Assembly (NCBI GenBank): GCA_001592145.1
Contig: BCWJ01000021.1
Coordinates: 1-62,030 of the forward strand
Origin: Xylanimicrobium pachnodae JCM 13526 = NBRC 107786
GTDB lineage: Bacteria > Actinomycetota > Actinomycetes > Actinomycetales > Cellulomonadaceae
Reading direction: 5' to 3'
DNA length: 62,030 nucleotides
Made by a program: the position numbers and the translations under genes. Shown piece after piece: positions 1-8,508 of this stretch. The notes under the pieces are model-generated. The model did not search any database and had not been told where the DNA came from. It saw only the letters and a program-made list of their open reading frames with translations. The stretch's first letter is position 1. Every line of letters begins with the position of its first letter.

Positions 1-16
1 TCGGTAGGTTCTGAGC

Positions 17-769
17 ATGACCACCGACGCGTCCCGCAACCCGTTCGAGCCGAGCGAGGCTCGACCCACGAAGATTGCCGGCGATTTCAACGAGGGCGTG
101 CTGGGCCGGGCCACCAAGGCCATCTACTGGTACATCGCGCTGACGCTGCTCCTGGCGGTGGCGGCACTGCCGACGCTGGTCTTCACCACGCTGCTGGCCC
201 CGGACGCCTCGAACGTCCCGTTCTTCGCGCTCGCGAGCGTGCCCCTGGCCCCGGCTCTCGCCGCCGGTCTGTACACGGTGCGCGCGCGGTACACGGACGA
301 GGACCTCGCCCCCACCCGCACGTTCTGGCGCGGCTACCGGCGCAACTGGCGTGACTCCCTGCGCCTGTGGGTGCCCGGCCTCGTGGTGCTCGGGATCATC
401 GCCTACACGATCTCGTTCGGGGACCTGGCCGGCATCGGCGTCCCGTACCGGATCGCGCTGGGCGTCATCGGGGTGGGCGCCGCCTTGTTCTCGATGCACG
501 CGCTGGTCATCTCGACGTTCTTCGCGTTCCGCGCACGTGACGTCGCCCGCCTGTCCGCGTACTACCTGATCGTCATGCCCAAGGTGACGTTCGGCGTGGC
601 GGCCATGCTGATCGTGGCAGCGGCGGCGGTGTACGTCTCGCCGCTGCTCCTCGGCCTGGCGGGCGGGATCATGACCTGGTTCTGGTTCCAGATCGAGAAG
701 CCGATGCTCACCGACATCTGGACGAGGTTCACCAAGCCCGCCACCGACCCCACCACCGACGACGAGTAG
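17..769 (+). CDS. DUF624 (YesL-like) integral membrane protein
   Basis: 250-residue membrane protein with about five hydrophobic helices (roughly residues 35-57, 72-90, 118-136, 146-172 and 195-222), matching the length and look of the DUF624/YesL family. Members usually sit beside sugar ABC transporters and glycosidases in carbohydrate operons; their biochemical role is unknown. The start is ATG at 17. A TAGGTT -10-like hexamer at 5-10 ends six bases before it, so the message may be leaderless, although an operon running in from the left cannot be excluded. The next gene, a GH35-type enzyme, starts seven bases after the stop, which supports co-transcription and a role in glycan uptake or use. 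Family assignment is from overall pattern, not a search. Confidence 0.8.
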   Translation: MTTDASRNPFEPSEARPTKIAGDFNEGVLGRATKAIYWYIALTLLLAVAALPTLVFTTLLAPDASNVPFFALASVPLAPALAAGLYTVRARYTDEDLAPTRTFWRGYRRNWRDSLRLWVPGLVVLGIIAYTISFGDLAGIGVPYRIALGVIGVGAALFSMHALVISTFFAFRARDVARLSAYYLIVMPKVTFGVAAMLIVAAAAVYVSPLLLGLAGGIMTWFWFQIEKPMLTDIWTRFTKPATDPTTDDE

Positions 770-776
770 GTCACCG

Positions 777-2387
777 ATGCACTCCCTGCCCCACCTGGTC
801 CGTTCCGGCGCCACCGCGCGACTGGTCGTGGACGGCCAGCCGTTCACGATCCGCGGCGGCGAGCTGGGCAACTCCTCCATGGAGCGCGCCTACCTGGCCC
901 CGTACTGGTCGAACCTGGTCGAGATGGGCCTGAACGCCGTCGTCGCCCCCGTGTACTGGGACGTGCTGGAACCGGTGGAGGGCCGGTTCGACTGGACCAC
1001 GGTGGACCACCTGATCGAGGACGCTCGCGCGCACGGGATGCGCCTGGTGCTGCTGTGGTTCGGCTCCTGGAAGAACTCGATGTCCTGCTACGCGCCCGCC
1101 TGGGTCAAGATGGACGTCGAGCGGTTCCCGCGCGCGCGGACCTCGCACGGCGCACCGCTGGAGATCCTGTCCCCCTTCGCGGCAGCGAACCGCGATGCCG
1201 ACGCGCGCGCGTTCGCCGCACTCCTGGCACATCTGCGCGACGTCGACCGCGAGTCGACCGTGGTGATGGTGCAGGTGGAGAACGAGATCGGCATGATCCC
1301 CGAGGCGCGCGACCACACGCCCGACGCCGAGGCCGCCTTCGCGGGGCCTGTGCCCGCCGAGCTGATCGAGCACCTGGTCACCCACCGGGACGAGCTGGGC
1401 GCCGCGCTGCACGCGGAGTGGCACGCCTCGGGCGCCCAGGAGCAGGGCACCTGGACCGAGGTTTTCGGTGACAGCGCGGCGACGGAGGAGATCTTCCAGG
1501 CGTGGCACTTCGCCCGGTACGTCGACGCCGTGGCCGCCGCGGGGAAGGCCGAGCACCCCCTGCCGATGTACACGAACGCCGCACTGATCCGGCCCGGCGC
1601 CCAGCCCGGGCAGTACCCGAGCGCGGGCCCGCTGCCGCACCTCGCGGACGTGTGGCGGGCAGGTGCCCCCGCGCTCGACTTCATCGCGCCCGACATCTAC
1701 TTCCCGGACTTCGCGCGCTGGGCCGATGCCTACGCCGACTCCGGCAACCCGCTGTTCGTCCCCGAGGCGCTGCGCTCCGTGGACGCCGCCGCGAACGCGC
1801 TGTACGCGTTCGGCAAGCACGGCGCGCTCGGCTTCTCCCCGTTCGGCATCGAGTCCGTGTCGGGGAACGAGGCGGCCATGCTCGCCGGGGCGTACGACGT
1901 CGTCGCGCAGCTCACTCCCCTGATCGCCGAGCACGCGGGCGACGGGTCGATGACGGGCCTGCTGCCACCCACGGCGGACATGCGCACGCCGCACCGCGTC
2001 CGCCTGGACGACGTGGTGCTGGAGGCCACCTACGAGCGGGTGCCTGCCCCGTCGCTGGCCGACGGCGTGATCAACGAGACCGGGCAGGCGCACGGCACGC
2101 AGGAGCTGCCCGCGGCGGCGATCGTGATCCGCACCGGCCCCGACGAGCTCGTGGTCGCGGGCATCGGCGTCACGCTGACGTTCCACGAGCCACCCCGGCC
2201 CGCGGGCGGCGCGGCGCAGGTGGTGGGCATCCTGTCGTGCGAGGAGGGCCGGTACGACGACGCCGCGGACGGCGGGTGGCAGCACCTGCGCTGGCTGAAC
2301 GGCGACCAGACCCATCAGGGCCGTCATGTGCGCCTGGAGCCCGGCCGCTTCACGGTCCAGCGGGTGCGCCTCTACCGCTACCGCTGA
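777..2387 (+). CDS. GH35-type beta-galactosidase-like protein (DUF5597 type)
   Basis: 536-residue protein without signal peptide, hence probably cytoplasmic. The N-terminal two thirds form a TIM-barrel glycosidase: an early TPVYWxxxEP-like stretch appears as APVYWDVLEP, the predicted acid/base is E170 in VQVENEIGM, and the candidate nucleophile is E330 in LFVPEALR. The remaining ~150 residues are a beta-rich C-terminal domain of the kind seen in GH35 proteins carrying DUF5597. Such enzymes remove terminal beta-linked galactose (or similar sugars) from imported oligosaccharides; the substrate cannot be read from sequence. It follows the DUF624 gene by seven bases and is separated from uxuB by a hairpin and two operators. 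A specificity other than galactose is possible. Confidence 0.8.
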   Translation: MHSLPHLVRSGATARLVVDGQPFTIRGGELGNSSMERAYLAPYWSNLVEMGLNAVVAPVYWDVLEPVEGRFDWTTVDHLIEDARAHGMRLVLLWFGSWKNSMSCYAPAWVKMDVERFPRARTSHGAPLEILSPFAAANRDADARAFAALLAHLRDVDRESTVVMVQVENEIGMIPEARDHTPDAEAAFAGPVPAELIEHLVTHRDELGAALHAEWHASGAQEQGTWTEVFGDSAATEEIFQAWHFARYVDAVAAAGKAEHPLPMYTNAALIRPGAQPGQYPSAGPLPHLADVWRAGAPALDFIAPDIYFPDFARWADAYADSGNPLFVPEALRSVDAAANALYAFGKHGALGFSPFGIESVSGNEAAMLAGAYDVVAQLTPLIAEHAGDGSMTGLLPPTADMRTPHRVRLDDVVLEATYERVPAPSLADGVINETGQAHGTQELPAAAIVIRTGPDELVVAGIGVTLTFHEPPRPAGGAAQVVGILSCEEGRYDDAADGGWQHLRWLNGDQTHQGRHVRLEPGRFTVQRVRLYRYR

Positions 2388-2409
2388 CGCCCGCCGCGCG
2401 TCACGGAAC

Positions 2410-2437
2410 GTCACGCCATCCGCGTCGATGGCGTGAC
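2410..2437 (+). terminator. Hairpin after the GH35 gene
   Basis: Perfect 11-bp inverted repeat (arms 2410-2420 and 2427-2437) with a six-base loop, 22 bases past the GH35 stop. No U tract follows, which is usual for actinobacterial intrinsic terminators. It separates the GH35 operon from the uxuB-uxuA promoter. Confidence 0.6.
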
Positions 2438-2468
2438 GATGCGCGACGCGCGTCAGCCCGGCCGCGGG

Positions 2469-2482
2469 TGCGAACGTTTGCA
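2469..2482. promoter_or_regulatory. LacI-family operator, upstream copy
   Basis: TGCGAACGTTTGCA is a near-perfect palindrome around the central AACGTT and has the TGC...CG...GCA form of LacI/GalR-family operators. A second copy lies 55 bp downstream. A candidate -10 (TAGGGT, 2515-2520) falls between the two, so a looping or roadblock repressor of uxuB-uxuA is likely. No LacI gene is in the window. Confidence 0.6.
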
Positions 2483-2523
2483 GCCGCCGGGGACCGTTCA
2501 CCCGCCACGGCAGGTAGGGTGAC

Positions 2524-2537
2524 TGAGAACGTTTGCA
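2524..2537. promoter_or_regulatory. LacI-family operator, downstream copy
   Basis: TGAGAACGTTTGCA shares 13 of 14 bases with the copy at 2469-2482. It lies just downstream of the candidate -10 TAGGGT (2515-2520) and 34 bases ahead of the chosen uxuB start, where a bound repressor would block initiation or early elongation. Confidence 0.6.
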
Positions 2538-2571
2538 GAAACCGTGTGAGTCGGCGTCGAAGGAGCCTCCA

Positions 2572-4116
2572 GTGACCAACCCGTCCCCGCGCCTGGGCGC
2601 GAGCACCCCGCTTCCGGACGGCGTCGGCGCGCCGCCCGTGGTCCCCACCGGCGTCGGCATCGTGCACCTGGGGTGGGGCGCGTTCCACCGGGCCCACCAG
2701 GCCCTGTACACCCAGGACGCGATGGCGGCGTCGGGCGACCTGACATGGGGCATCCTCGGCGACGTCGAGCGCACCCCCGCGCTCGTCCCGGCGCTGCGCG
2801 AGCAGGACGGGCGGTACACGGTGCTCACCGTGGGTCAGGACGACGACGGCGCCGCGGTCGAGCACGCCCAGGTGGTCGCCTCCGTGCTCGACGTCGCCTA
2901 CCCCGGCGACGAAACGCCACGCCTGCTCGCCGCGATGGCCGCACCGAGCACCCACCTGATCACCCTCACCGTCACGGAGAAGGGCTACTGCCGCGACGCC
3001 GACGGCAGCCTCGACCTCACGCAGGTGGCGCCCGACACCGCCGCCCTGGCCGCCGAGCTGTGCGGCGGTACCGCCACACGGCCCGCCGCCACCGCGATCG
3101 GCCTGCTGGTGCGCGGACTCGCGGCCCGCTACCAGGCGAACGGCTCGCCCGTGACCGTGCTGAGCTGCGACAACATGGCGCACAACGGCACCGTGCTCAA
3201 GGCGATGGTGGACCAGTTCGTCGCGGCGACGGGCGCGGCCTGCGCGGGCACCACCCCCGATGCGGAGTGCGCGCAGGTCGCCGCGTTCCGCACCTGGATC
3301 GCCGCGGCGACCACGTGGCCGTCCTCGATGGTGGACCGCATCACCCCGGCCGTGACGCCCCGGACGCTGGACCGCATCGAGGCCGTGCTGGGCGCTCGCG
3401 ACGAGGCCGCGATCTCCGCCGAGCCGTTCCGCCAGTGGGTCATCGAGGACAACTTCGCCGCCCCTCGCCCCGCCTGGGAGCTGGCCGGCGCTCAGATCGT
3501 CGCCGCCGACGTCGTCAACAGCTGGGAGGAGGCGAAGCTGCGCATGCTCAACGGCACCCACTCCCTCATCGCCTACGCGGGCCGCCTGTTCGGGTACGCC
3601 ACGATGGCCGAGGCCGTGGTGGCCCCCGAGATCGCCGAGCACGCGCGGGCGTACATGTTCGGCGACGCGCTGCCGTCGGTGACACCCCCCACCGGGGCCG
3701 ACCTGCCCGCCTACGGCGAGGGGCTGCTGGCCCGCTTCGCGAACCCCGCCACGGGCCACAGCACCCGGCAGGTGTCCACGGACGGCTCCCAGAAGATCCC
3801 GTTCCGCTGGGGCGGCGCGGCCACGTCCGCACTGGCCGAAGGCCGCGTCCCGGCCGGGATCGCGTTCGGGCTCGCCGCCTGGTCGGAGTTCGTGCGCCGC
3901 GCGGTGACGGGCGGCGTCGACCTGGGCGACCCGGCGGGAGCCGCCGCCCTGACCGCCGTCGTGACCGAGCAGGGCGACGACGTCGAGGGCGTCGCCCGGG
4001 CGCTCATCGCGCTGCCCGGCATCCTGCCCGGCCAGGCGGGCACCGACCCGGCCCTCGTCGCCGCCGTCGTCGGGCACGCGAAGGCGCTCGCCGCGGCATC
4101 GACCGGCCTGCTCTGA
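2572..4116 (+). CDS. uxuB: Fructuronate reductase / mannitol dehydrogenase family
   Basis: 514-residue NAD-dependent polyol-specific long-chain dehydrogenase, probably D-mannonate oxidoreductase (fructuronate to mannonate). The N-terminal Rossmann signature is GIVHLGWGAFHRAHQ and the catalytic K-x4-N-x2-H motif is KLRMLNGTH (K322, N327, H330). GTG at 2572 is chosen because AGGAG lies six bases upstream (2561-2565); a longer frame back to TTG 2533 would begin inside the downstream operator and has no ribosome site. The next gene encodes mannonate dehydratase, which uses the product, so the pair performs two successive steps of glucuronate breakdown toward KDG. The partner identity makes fructuronate reductase more likely than mannitol dehydrogenase. 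Confidence 0.88.
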   Translation: MTNPSPRLGASTPLPDGVGAPPVVPTGVGIVHLGWGAFHRAHQALYTQDAMAASGDLTWGILGDVERTPALVPALREQDGRYTVLTVGQDDDGAAVEHAQVVASVLDVAYPGDETPRLLAAMAAPSTHLITLTVTEKGYCRDADGSLDLTQVAPDTAALAAELCGGTATRPAATAIGLLVRGLAARYQANGSPVTVLSCDNMAHNGTVLKAMVDQFVAATGAACAGTTPDAECAQVAAFRTWIAAATTWPSSMVDRITPAVTPRTLDRIEAVLGARDEAAISAEPFRQWVIEDNFAAPRPAWELAGAQIVAADVVNSWEEAKLRMLNGTHSLIAYAGRLFGYATMAEAVVAPEIAEHARAYMFGDALPSVTPPTGADLPAYGEGLLARFANPATGHSTRQVSTDGSQKIPFRWGGAATSALAEGRVPAGIAFGLAAWSEFVRRAVTGGVDLGDPAGAAALTAVVTEQGDDVEGVARALIALPGILPGQAGTDPALVAAVVGHAKALAAASTGLL

Positions 4117-4160
4117 ACACCCTCGCCGAACCCACCCGACTTCCCGCAAAGGACTCCGAC

Positions 4161-5282
4161 ATGAAGATGGCATTCCGCTGGTACGGCGAGGGCAACGACA
4201 CCGTCGCGCTGGACGACATCCGCCAGATCCCGGGCGTCGAGACGATCGTGTGGTCGCTGCACCACAAGCAGGCCGGCGAGGCGTGGACCGCCGAGGAGAT
4301 CACCGCCGAGATGGCGCTGATCGAGAACCTCACCGACGAGCACCGCGCCCGCGGCGTCACCAAGACCTTCAAGGCCGACGTCGTCGAGTCGGTCAACGTG
4401 CACGAGTCGATCAAGCTGGGCAAGACCGTGCTGGGCGTGACCCGGGACGAGGCGATCGAGAACTACAAGGTCACCCTCGAACGGCTGGGCCGCGCCGGGG
4501 TGCGGGTGGTCTGCTACAACTTCATGCCCGTGTTCGACTGGCTGCGCACCGACATGTTCCACCCGCTGCCCGACGGTTCCACGGCCCTGTTCTACGAGAA
4601 GGCCGTCGTGGACGAGCTGACGCCGGAGTCGCTGATCGCGTCCATGAACCTGTCCGACGGCGGCCTCACTCTCCCCGGGTGGGAGCCCGAGCGCCTGGCG
4701 TCGTTCCAGGAGCTCAAGGAGGCGTACGTCGGCGTCACGCGCGAGGACATGTACGCCAACTACCGGTACTTCCTCGACGCCGTGATCCCCACGTGCGAGG
4801 AGTTCGACGTCAAGCTGGGCGTGCACCCGGACGACCCCGCGTTCGACATCTTCGGCTGGCCGCGCGTCGTGTCCCGCAAGGAGGACCTGGCCCGCGTGCT
4901 CTCCCTCAACGAGAGCCCGTACAACGGCCTGACGCTGTGCCTGGGCTCGTTCGGCTCGAACCCCGACTCCGACCCGGTCGACGCCGTGAAGACGTTCATG
5001 GACCGCATCCACTTCTCGCACGTGCGCAACATCTTGCACTTCGGCAACGGCGACTTCATCGAGGTGGGCCATCGCGCGTGCGAGGGCTCGATCGACACGA
5101 CCGGCATCATGACGGCCTACGCCCAGGCCGGCTACGAGGGCTACGTCCGGCCCGACCACGGCCGCCACCTGTGGGACGAGAACCGCGGCAACACCCCGCG
5201 CCCCGGCTACGGCCTGTACGACCGGGCTCTGGGCATCCAGTACCTGCTCGGCGTGTGGGACGCCGTCCGGTACGAGGGCTGA
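4161..5282 (+). CDS. uxuA: D-mannonate dehydratase
   Basis: 373-residue cytoplasmic enzyme that dehydrates D-mannonate to 2-keto-3-deoxygluconate. The length and the conserved stretches VCYNFMPVFDW, GVHPDDPAFDIFGWPR and HVRNI...FIEVGHR are typical of the metal-dependent UxuA family, a xylose-isomerase-like TIM barrel. ATG at 4161 has AAAGGA at 4148-4153. It follows uxuB by 44 bases and would share its LacI-operator control. Glucuronic acid side chains released from glucuronoxylan would feed this pathway, which fits the two xylanases at 32-40 kb. The later enzymes KdgK and KdgA are not in the window. Confidence 0.93.
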   Translation: MKMAFRWYGEGNDTVALDDIRQIPGVETIVWSLHHKQAGEAWTAEEITAEMALIENLTDEHRARGVTKTFKADVVESVNVHESIKLGKTVLGVTRDEAIENYKVTLERLGRAGVRVVCYNFMPVFDWLRTDMFHPLPDGSTALFYEKAVVDELTPESLIASMNLSDGGLTLPGWEPERLASFQELKEAYVGVTREDMYANYRYFLDAVIPTCEEFDVKLGVHPDDPAFDIFGWPRVVSRKEDLARVLSLNESPYNGLTLCLGSFGSNPDSDPVDAVKTFMDRIHFSHVRNILHFGNGDFIEVGHRACEGSIDTTGIMTAYAQAGYEGYVRPDHGRHLWDENRGNTPRPGYGLYDRALGIQYLLGVWDAVRYEG

Positions 5283-5333
5283 CTCCCAGGCTTCTCCCAC
5301 GGTTCTCCAGGTTCGTCCGGGCAGAATGCCCGA

Positions 5334-6461
5334 ATGAAGACTTTGAAGGCCTCGCGGCGCGCCGCCGCCCTCGTGCTCGCCGGAACCGTCCTGGTAGGGG
5401 CCACTGCCGCCTGCTCGGACGACTCCGGGACCGCCGACGACGCGAGCAGTGCGGACACGTCGACCTTCGACTACAGCGAGGGTCTGGACGAGAACGGGTT
5501 CTGGGCGGGGGTGACCGCCCTCGACCTGGTCACGCTCCCGGCGTACACGGGCGTCGAGATCCCGGCCGAGTCGCACACGGTCGCCGACGACGACGTCCAG
5601 AGCCAGATCGACTCGCTGTTGTCCGGGTACACCACGCAGGAGCAGGTGACCGACCGCGCGATCGTGGACGGCGACACGGTGAACATCGACTACGTCGGCA
5701 CGGTCGACGGCGAGGAGTTCGACGGCGGCTCGACGGATGGGGCCGGCTCCGACGTCACGGCGGGCAGCACGGACTTCATCGACGACTTCCTCACGCAGAT
5801 CATCGGCCACACCCCCGGCGACTCGTTCGACGTCGAGGTCACCTTCCCGGACGACTACTCCGAGGAGACCCTCGCGGGCAAGGACGCCGTGTTCGCGACG
5901 ACGATCAACTACATCGTCAACGAGGTCACCCCCGACCTCACCGACGAGTTCGTGACCGAGAACCTCACCGACTCCTACGGGTGGACCACGGTCGCGGAGA
6001 TGACGGCGGGCATCCGTGACGACCTGCAGCGCACCGCGATCGAGGACTACCTCTACACGTACCTCGCGGACGAGGCGACGATCTCCGAGATCCCCGACTC
6101 GGTGCGGGAGGCGTACGAGGGGTCGCTGGTGGCGTACTACGCGTCGCAGGCCAGCTCGTTCGGCATGGAGCTGGACGACTACCTCAGCTCCTACGCGGGG
6201 GTCGCCGACGAGGCCGCCCTGATCGAGCAGAACGCGGACTCGCTCACCAGCCAGGCCAACTACGCGCTGGTCGTGCAGGCGATCGCGGAGGACACGGGCC
6301 TGACCATCACCGACGACGACGTCGCGGCGTACTTCGAGGAGAACATGGGGTCGGCGGACTACTCCAGCTACGAGTCGCAGTACGGGCTGCCCTACGTCAA
6401 GCTCGTCGTGCTCTCGGACACCGTGATGAATCAGGTCATCGAGGACGCCGTGCTGCTGTGA
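5334..6461 (+). CDS. FKBP/trigger-factor-like peptidyl-prolyl isomerase lipoprotein
   Basis: 375 residues. The N-terminus is a lipoprotein signal with lipobox VGATAAC (Cys27). Residues about 115-200 form a trigger-factor-type FKBP domain (DGDTVNIDYVGTVDGEEFDGG). The following VTPDLTDEFV and long acidic helical part resemble the trigger factor C-terminal chaperone arms. It is therefore probably an extracytoplasmic membrane-anchored foldase that assists secreted proteins. There is no clear ribosome site; CAGAAT at 5322-5327 ends six bases before ATG 5334, which suggests a leaderless message. Its closeness to a large secreted beta-helix protein fits a secretion role but does not prove partnership. 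Confidence 0.8.
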   Translation: MKTLKASRRAAALVLAGTVLVGATAACSDDSGTADDASSADTSTFDYSEGLDENGFWAGVTALDLVTLPAYTGVEIPAESHTVADDDVQSQIDSLLSGYTTQEQVTDRAIVDGDTVNIDYVGTVDGEEFDGGSTDGAGSDVTAGSTDFIDDFLTQIIGHTPGDSFDVEVTFPDDYSEETLAGKDAVFATTINYIVNEVTPDLTDEFVTENLTDSYGWTTVAEMTAGIRDDLQRTAIEDYLYTYLADEATISEIPDSVREAYEGSLVAYYASQASSFGMELDDYLSSYAGVADEAALIEQNADSLTSQANYALVVQAIAEDTGLTITDDDVAAYFEENMGSADYSSYESQYGLPYVKLVVLSDTVMNQVIEDAVLL

Positions 6462-6491
6462 CGGGCGGTGCCACGGCAGCGCTCGACCCTC

Positions 6492-6507
6492 TACTGACAG
6501 GTCAGTA
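6492..6507. promoter_or_regulatory. TetR-like palindromic operator
   Basis: TACTGAC-AG-GTCAGTA has two perfect 7-bp half-sites. It contains a CTGACA -35-like hexamer (6494-6499) that lies 18 bases from a TAGGTT -10-like hexamer (6518-6523). The layout suits a repressor covering the -35 element of the downstream beta-helix gene. TetR-family regulators often use such ACTGAC/GTCAGT sites; no such regulator is nearby. Confidence 0.5.
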
Positions 6508-6520
6508 ACTCATGCGCTAG

Positions 6521-6557
6521 GTTCGGTGGCGCGCCTCGCCGAGGCGTGCCACCGAAC
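6521..6557 (+). promoter_or_regulatory. 17-bp hairpin abutting the ribosome site
   Basis: Arms 6521-6537 and 6541-6557 pair over 17 bp (one G-T wobble) around a three-base loop. The ribosome site GAGGAG (6559-6564) begins two bases after the stem and the ATG follows at 6572. It may be a terminator for the lipoprotein gene, a 5' UTR stabiliser or a translational control element. If the -10 at 6518-6523 is used, transcription would start inside the 5' arm and the full stem would not form. Confidence 0.5.
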
Positions 6558-6571
6558 CGAGGAGCCTGTCA

Positions 6572-8500
6572 ATGAAGACTCGCCACACACGAACCGGCGG
6601 GGCGCGCGCCCGCCGCGGCGCCCCCATCGGCGCCCTGACCCTCGCGCTCGTCACGGCCGGGAGCGTCGTCCCCGCGGCGGCAGCACCCGGGAACCCGCAC
6701 CGGAACCCGGCGGGTGACCCGGACTTCGGCCCGAACGTCACCTTCGTGGACCCGTCGTGGAGCACCGACCGGATCAACGCCCTGCTCGATTCCGTCAACG
6801 ACGAGGACGAGTTCTCCCTGAACCGCCATCAGGTGTTCTTCGAGCCGGGCGTCTACGGCAGCGCGGCCGGCCAGGAAGACCCCGCCACCGCGACGGACAT
6901 CGTCAACCAGACCGTCGGCTACTACGAGGCGATCGCGGGTCTCGGCGCGCAGCCCGGCGACGTGCTGGTCAACGGGGCGTTCCAGGTCAACCCGGTGGTC
7001 CGCTGCCCCGACACCCCGTGGGCGTGCCAGGACCCGGGCTCCCTGACCCGGTTCTGGCGGTCGCTGTCAAACCTGGCGATCAACCCCATCCAGACGTCGG
7101 TGGGTGCTGACCGCGACCTGCCGTTCCCGCCCGGCACCGTCGCCCCGCACCAGATGCGGTGGGCCGTCTCGCAGGCCGCACCCATGCGCCGCGTCGACCT
7201 CCGCGGCGACCTGACGGTGTTCGGCCAGATGGGCGAGTACGCCTCGGGCGGCTACCTGGCCAACTCACGCGTCACCGGCACGCTGTCCACGGGTTCGCAG
7301 CAGCAGTGGTACACGCGCAACTCCGAGGTGGGCACGTGGGACGGGGGCGTGTGGAACACCGTGTTCTCCGGCGTGGACGGTGCCCCCGCCACCGACTTCG
7401 GGCCGCACGCCGACGGCACCACCGGCAACAAGACCACGCTCGACGCGACCCCGCTGAGCCGCGAGGCCCCGTTCCTGTACCGGGCCGACGACGGCGGGCT
7501 CGCCGTGTTCGTCCCCGCGGCGAAGCGGGAGTCGAGCGGCGTCGACTGGTCGACGTCCACCGACGCCGGGCAGTCGATCCCCATCGACGACTTCTACGTG
7601 GCCCGCGCCGACCAGGACACCGCGACGTCCATCAACAGCCAGCTCGCCCGCGGCAAGCACCTCATCCTGACCCCCGGCGTGTACCGGCTCGACAAGGCCA
7701 TCTCGGTCAAGCGGGCCGGCACCGTGGTGCTGGGCCTCGGTTACGCGTCGCTGACCCCCACGCGCGGCAACGCGGCCCTGACGGTCGCCGACGTCACGGG
7801 CGTCAAGGTCGCCGGCATCACCGTGGACGCGAACGTGCCCCGCTCCGACGTGCTGGTCCAGGTGGGGCGCAAGAACGCCCACAAGTCCGACCCGGCCGAC
7901 CCGACGACGCTGAGCGACGTCTTCATCCGCGTGGGCGGCCCGTGGGCCGGCCAGGCGGTCACGTCGATCGAGGTCAACAGCGACGACGTGCTGCTCGACC
8001 ACGTCTGGGCGTGGCGGGCCGACCACGGCACCGGCGTCGGCTGGGAGGCCAACACGGCGGCCCACGGCCTGGTCGTGAACGGTGACGACGTGGTGGCCAC
8101 GGGGCTGTTCGTCGAGCACTACCAGCAGACCCAGACGGTGTGGAACGGCGAGCGCGGCACCACGGTCTTCTACCAGTCCGAGCTGCCGTACGACGTGCCC
8201 TCCCAGGCCGCCTGGAACGACGACGCCGACCCGGGCCGGCTCGGGTACGCGTCCTACCGCGTCGCCGACGCGGTGCGCACGCACACCGCGTACGGGCTGG
8301 GGGTCTACGCCTTCTTCAACCAGGGCGTCGACATCCGGTCCACCTCCGGCATCGCGACCCCGGCCGGGCCTGGCATCGCGTTCCGGTCGATGACGTCGGT
8401 GTTCCTCAACGGCAGCGGCGGCATCGAGCACGTCGTCAACGACGTGGGCGGCCCGGCCGTGGGCAGCTTCGCCGCCCCGCAGGTGGTCGCCTTCCCGTAG
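6572..8500 (+). CDS. Secreted right-handed beta-helix (pectin-lyase-fold) protein
   Basis: 642 residues with a signal peptide (basic N-terminus, hydrophobic ALTLALVTAGSVVPAAAA, cleavage near residue 38). The middle and C-terminal parts show the repeated short beta-strand pattern of parallel beta-helices (LILTPGVYRLDKAISVKRAG, TVVLGLGYASLTP, VKVAGITVDAN, ...VLLDHVWAWRADHG). Relatives in actinobacteria are often labelled adenylyl cyclase or coagulation factor 5/8 protein without firm basis. The fold and its H- and D-rich loops suggest a glycan-active enzyme, possibly GH55-like, but I can identify no catalytic residues with confidence. ATG 6572 has GAGGAG eight bases upstream. It is preceded by the palindrome at 6492-6507 and the hairpin at 6521-6557. 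Confidence 0.65.
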   Translation: MKTRHTRTGGARARRGAPIGALTLALVTAGSVVPAAAAPGNPHRNPAGDPDFGPNVTFVDPSWSTDRINALLDSVNDEDEFSLNRHQVFFEPGVYGSAAGQEDPATATDIVNQTVGYYEAIAGLGAQPGDVLVNGAFQVNPVVRCPDTPWACQDPGSLTRFWRSLSNLAINPIQTSVGADRDLPFPPGTVAPHQMRWAVSQAAPMRRVDLRGDLTVFGQMGEYASGGYLANSRVTGTLSTGSQQQWYTRNSEVGTWDGGVWNTVFSGVDGAPATDFGPHADGTTGNKTTLDATPLSREAPFLYRADDGGLAVFVPAAKRESSGVDWSTSTDAGQSIPIDDFYVARADQDTATSINSQLARGKHLILTPGVYRLDKAISVKRAGTVVLGLGYASLTPTRGNAALTVADVTGVKVAGITVDANVPRSDVLVQVGRKNAHKSDPADPTTLSDVFIRVGGPWAGQAVTSIEVNSDDVLLDHVWAWRADHGTGVGWEANTAAHGLVVNGDDVVATGLFVEHYQQTQTVWNGERGTTVFYQSELPYDVPSQAAWNDDADPGRLGYASYRVADAVRTHTAYGLGVYAFFNQGVDIRSTSGIATPAGPGIAFRSMTSVFLNGSGGIEHVVNDVGGPAVGSFAAPQVVAFP

Positions 8501-8508
8501 ACAGGCGG

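Noticed and set aside
771-2828. 685-residue minus-strand frame opposite the GH35 and uxuB genes
   Set aside because: Composition is Arg/His/Gly-rich with no family motif. It is a shadow of high-G+C coding DNA on the other strand.
2401-4173. 590-residue minus-strand frame opposite uxuB
   Set aside because: It is antisense to a well-supported gene and has low-complexity Arg/Gly sequence.
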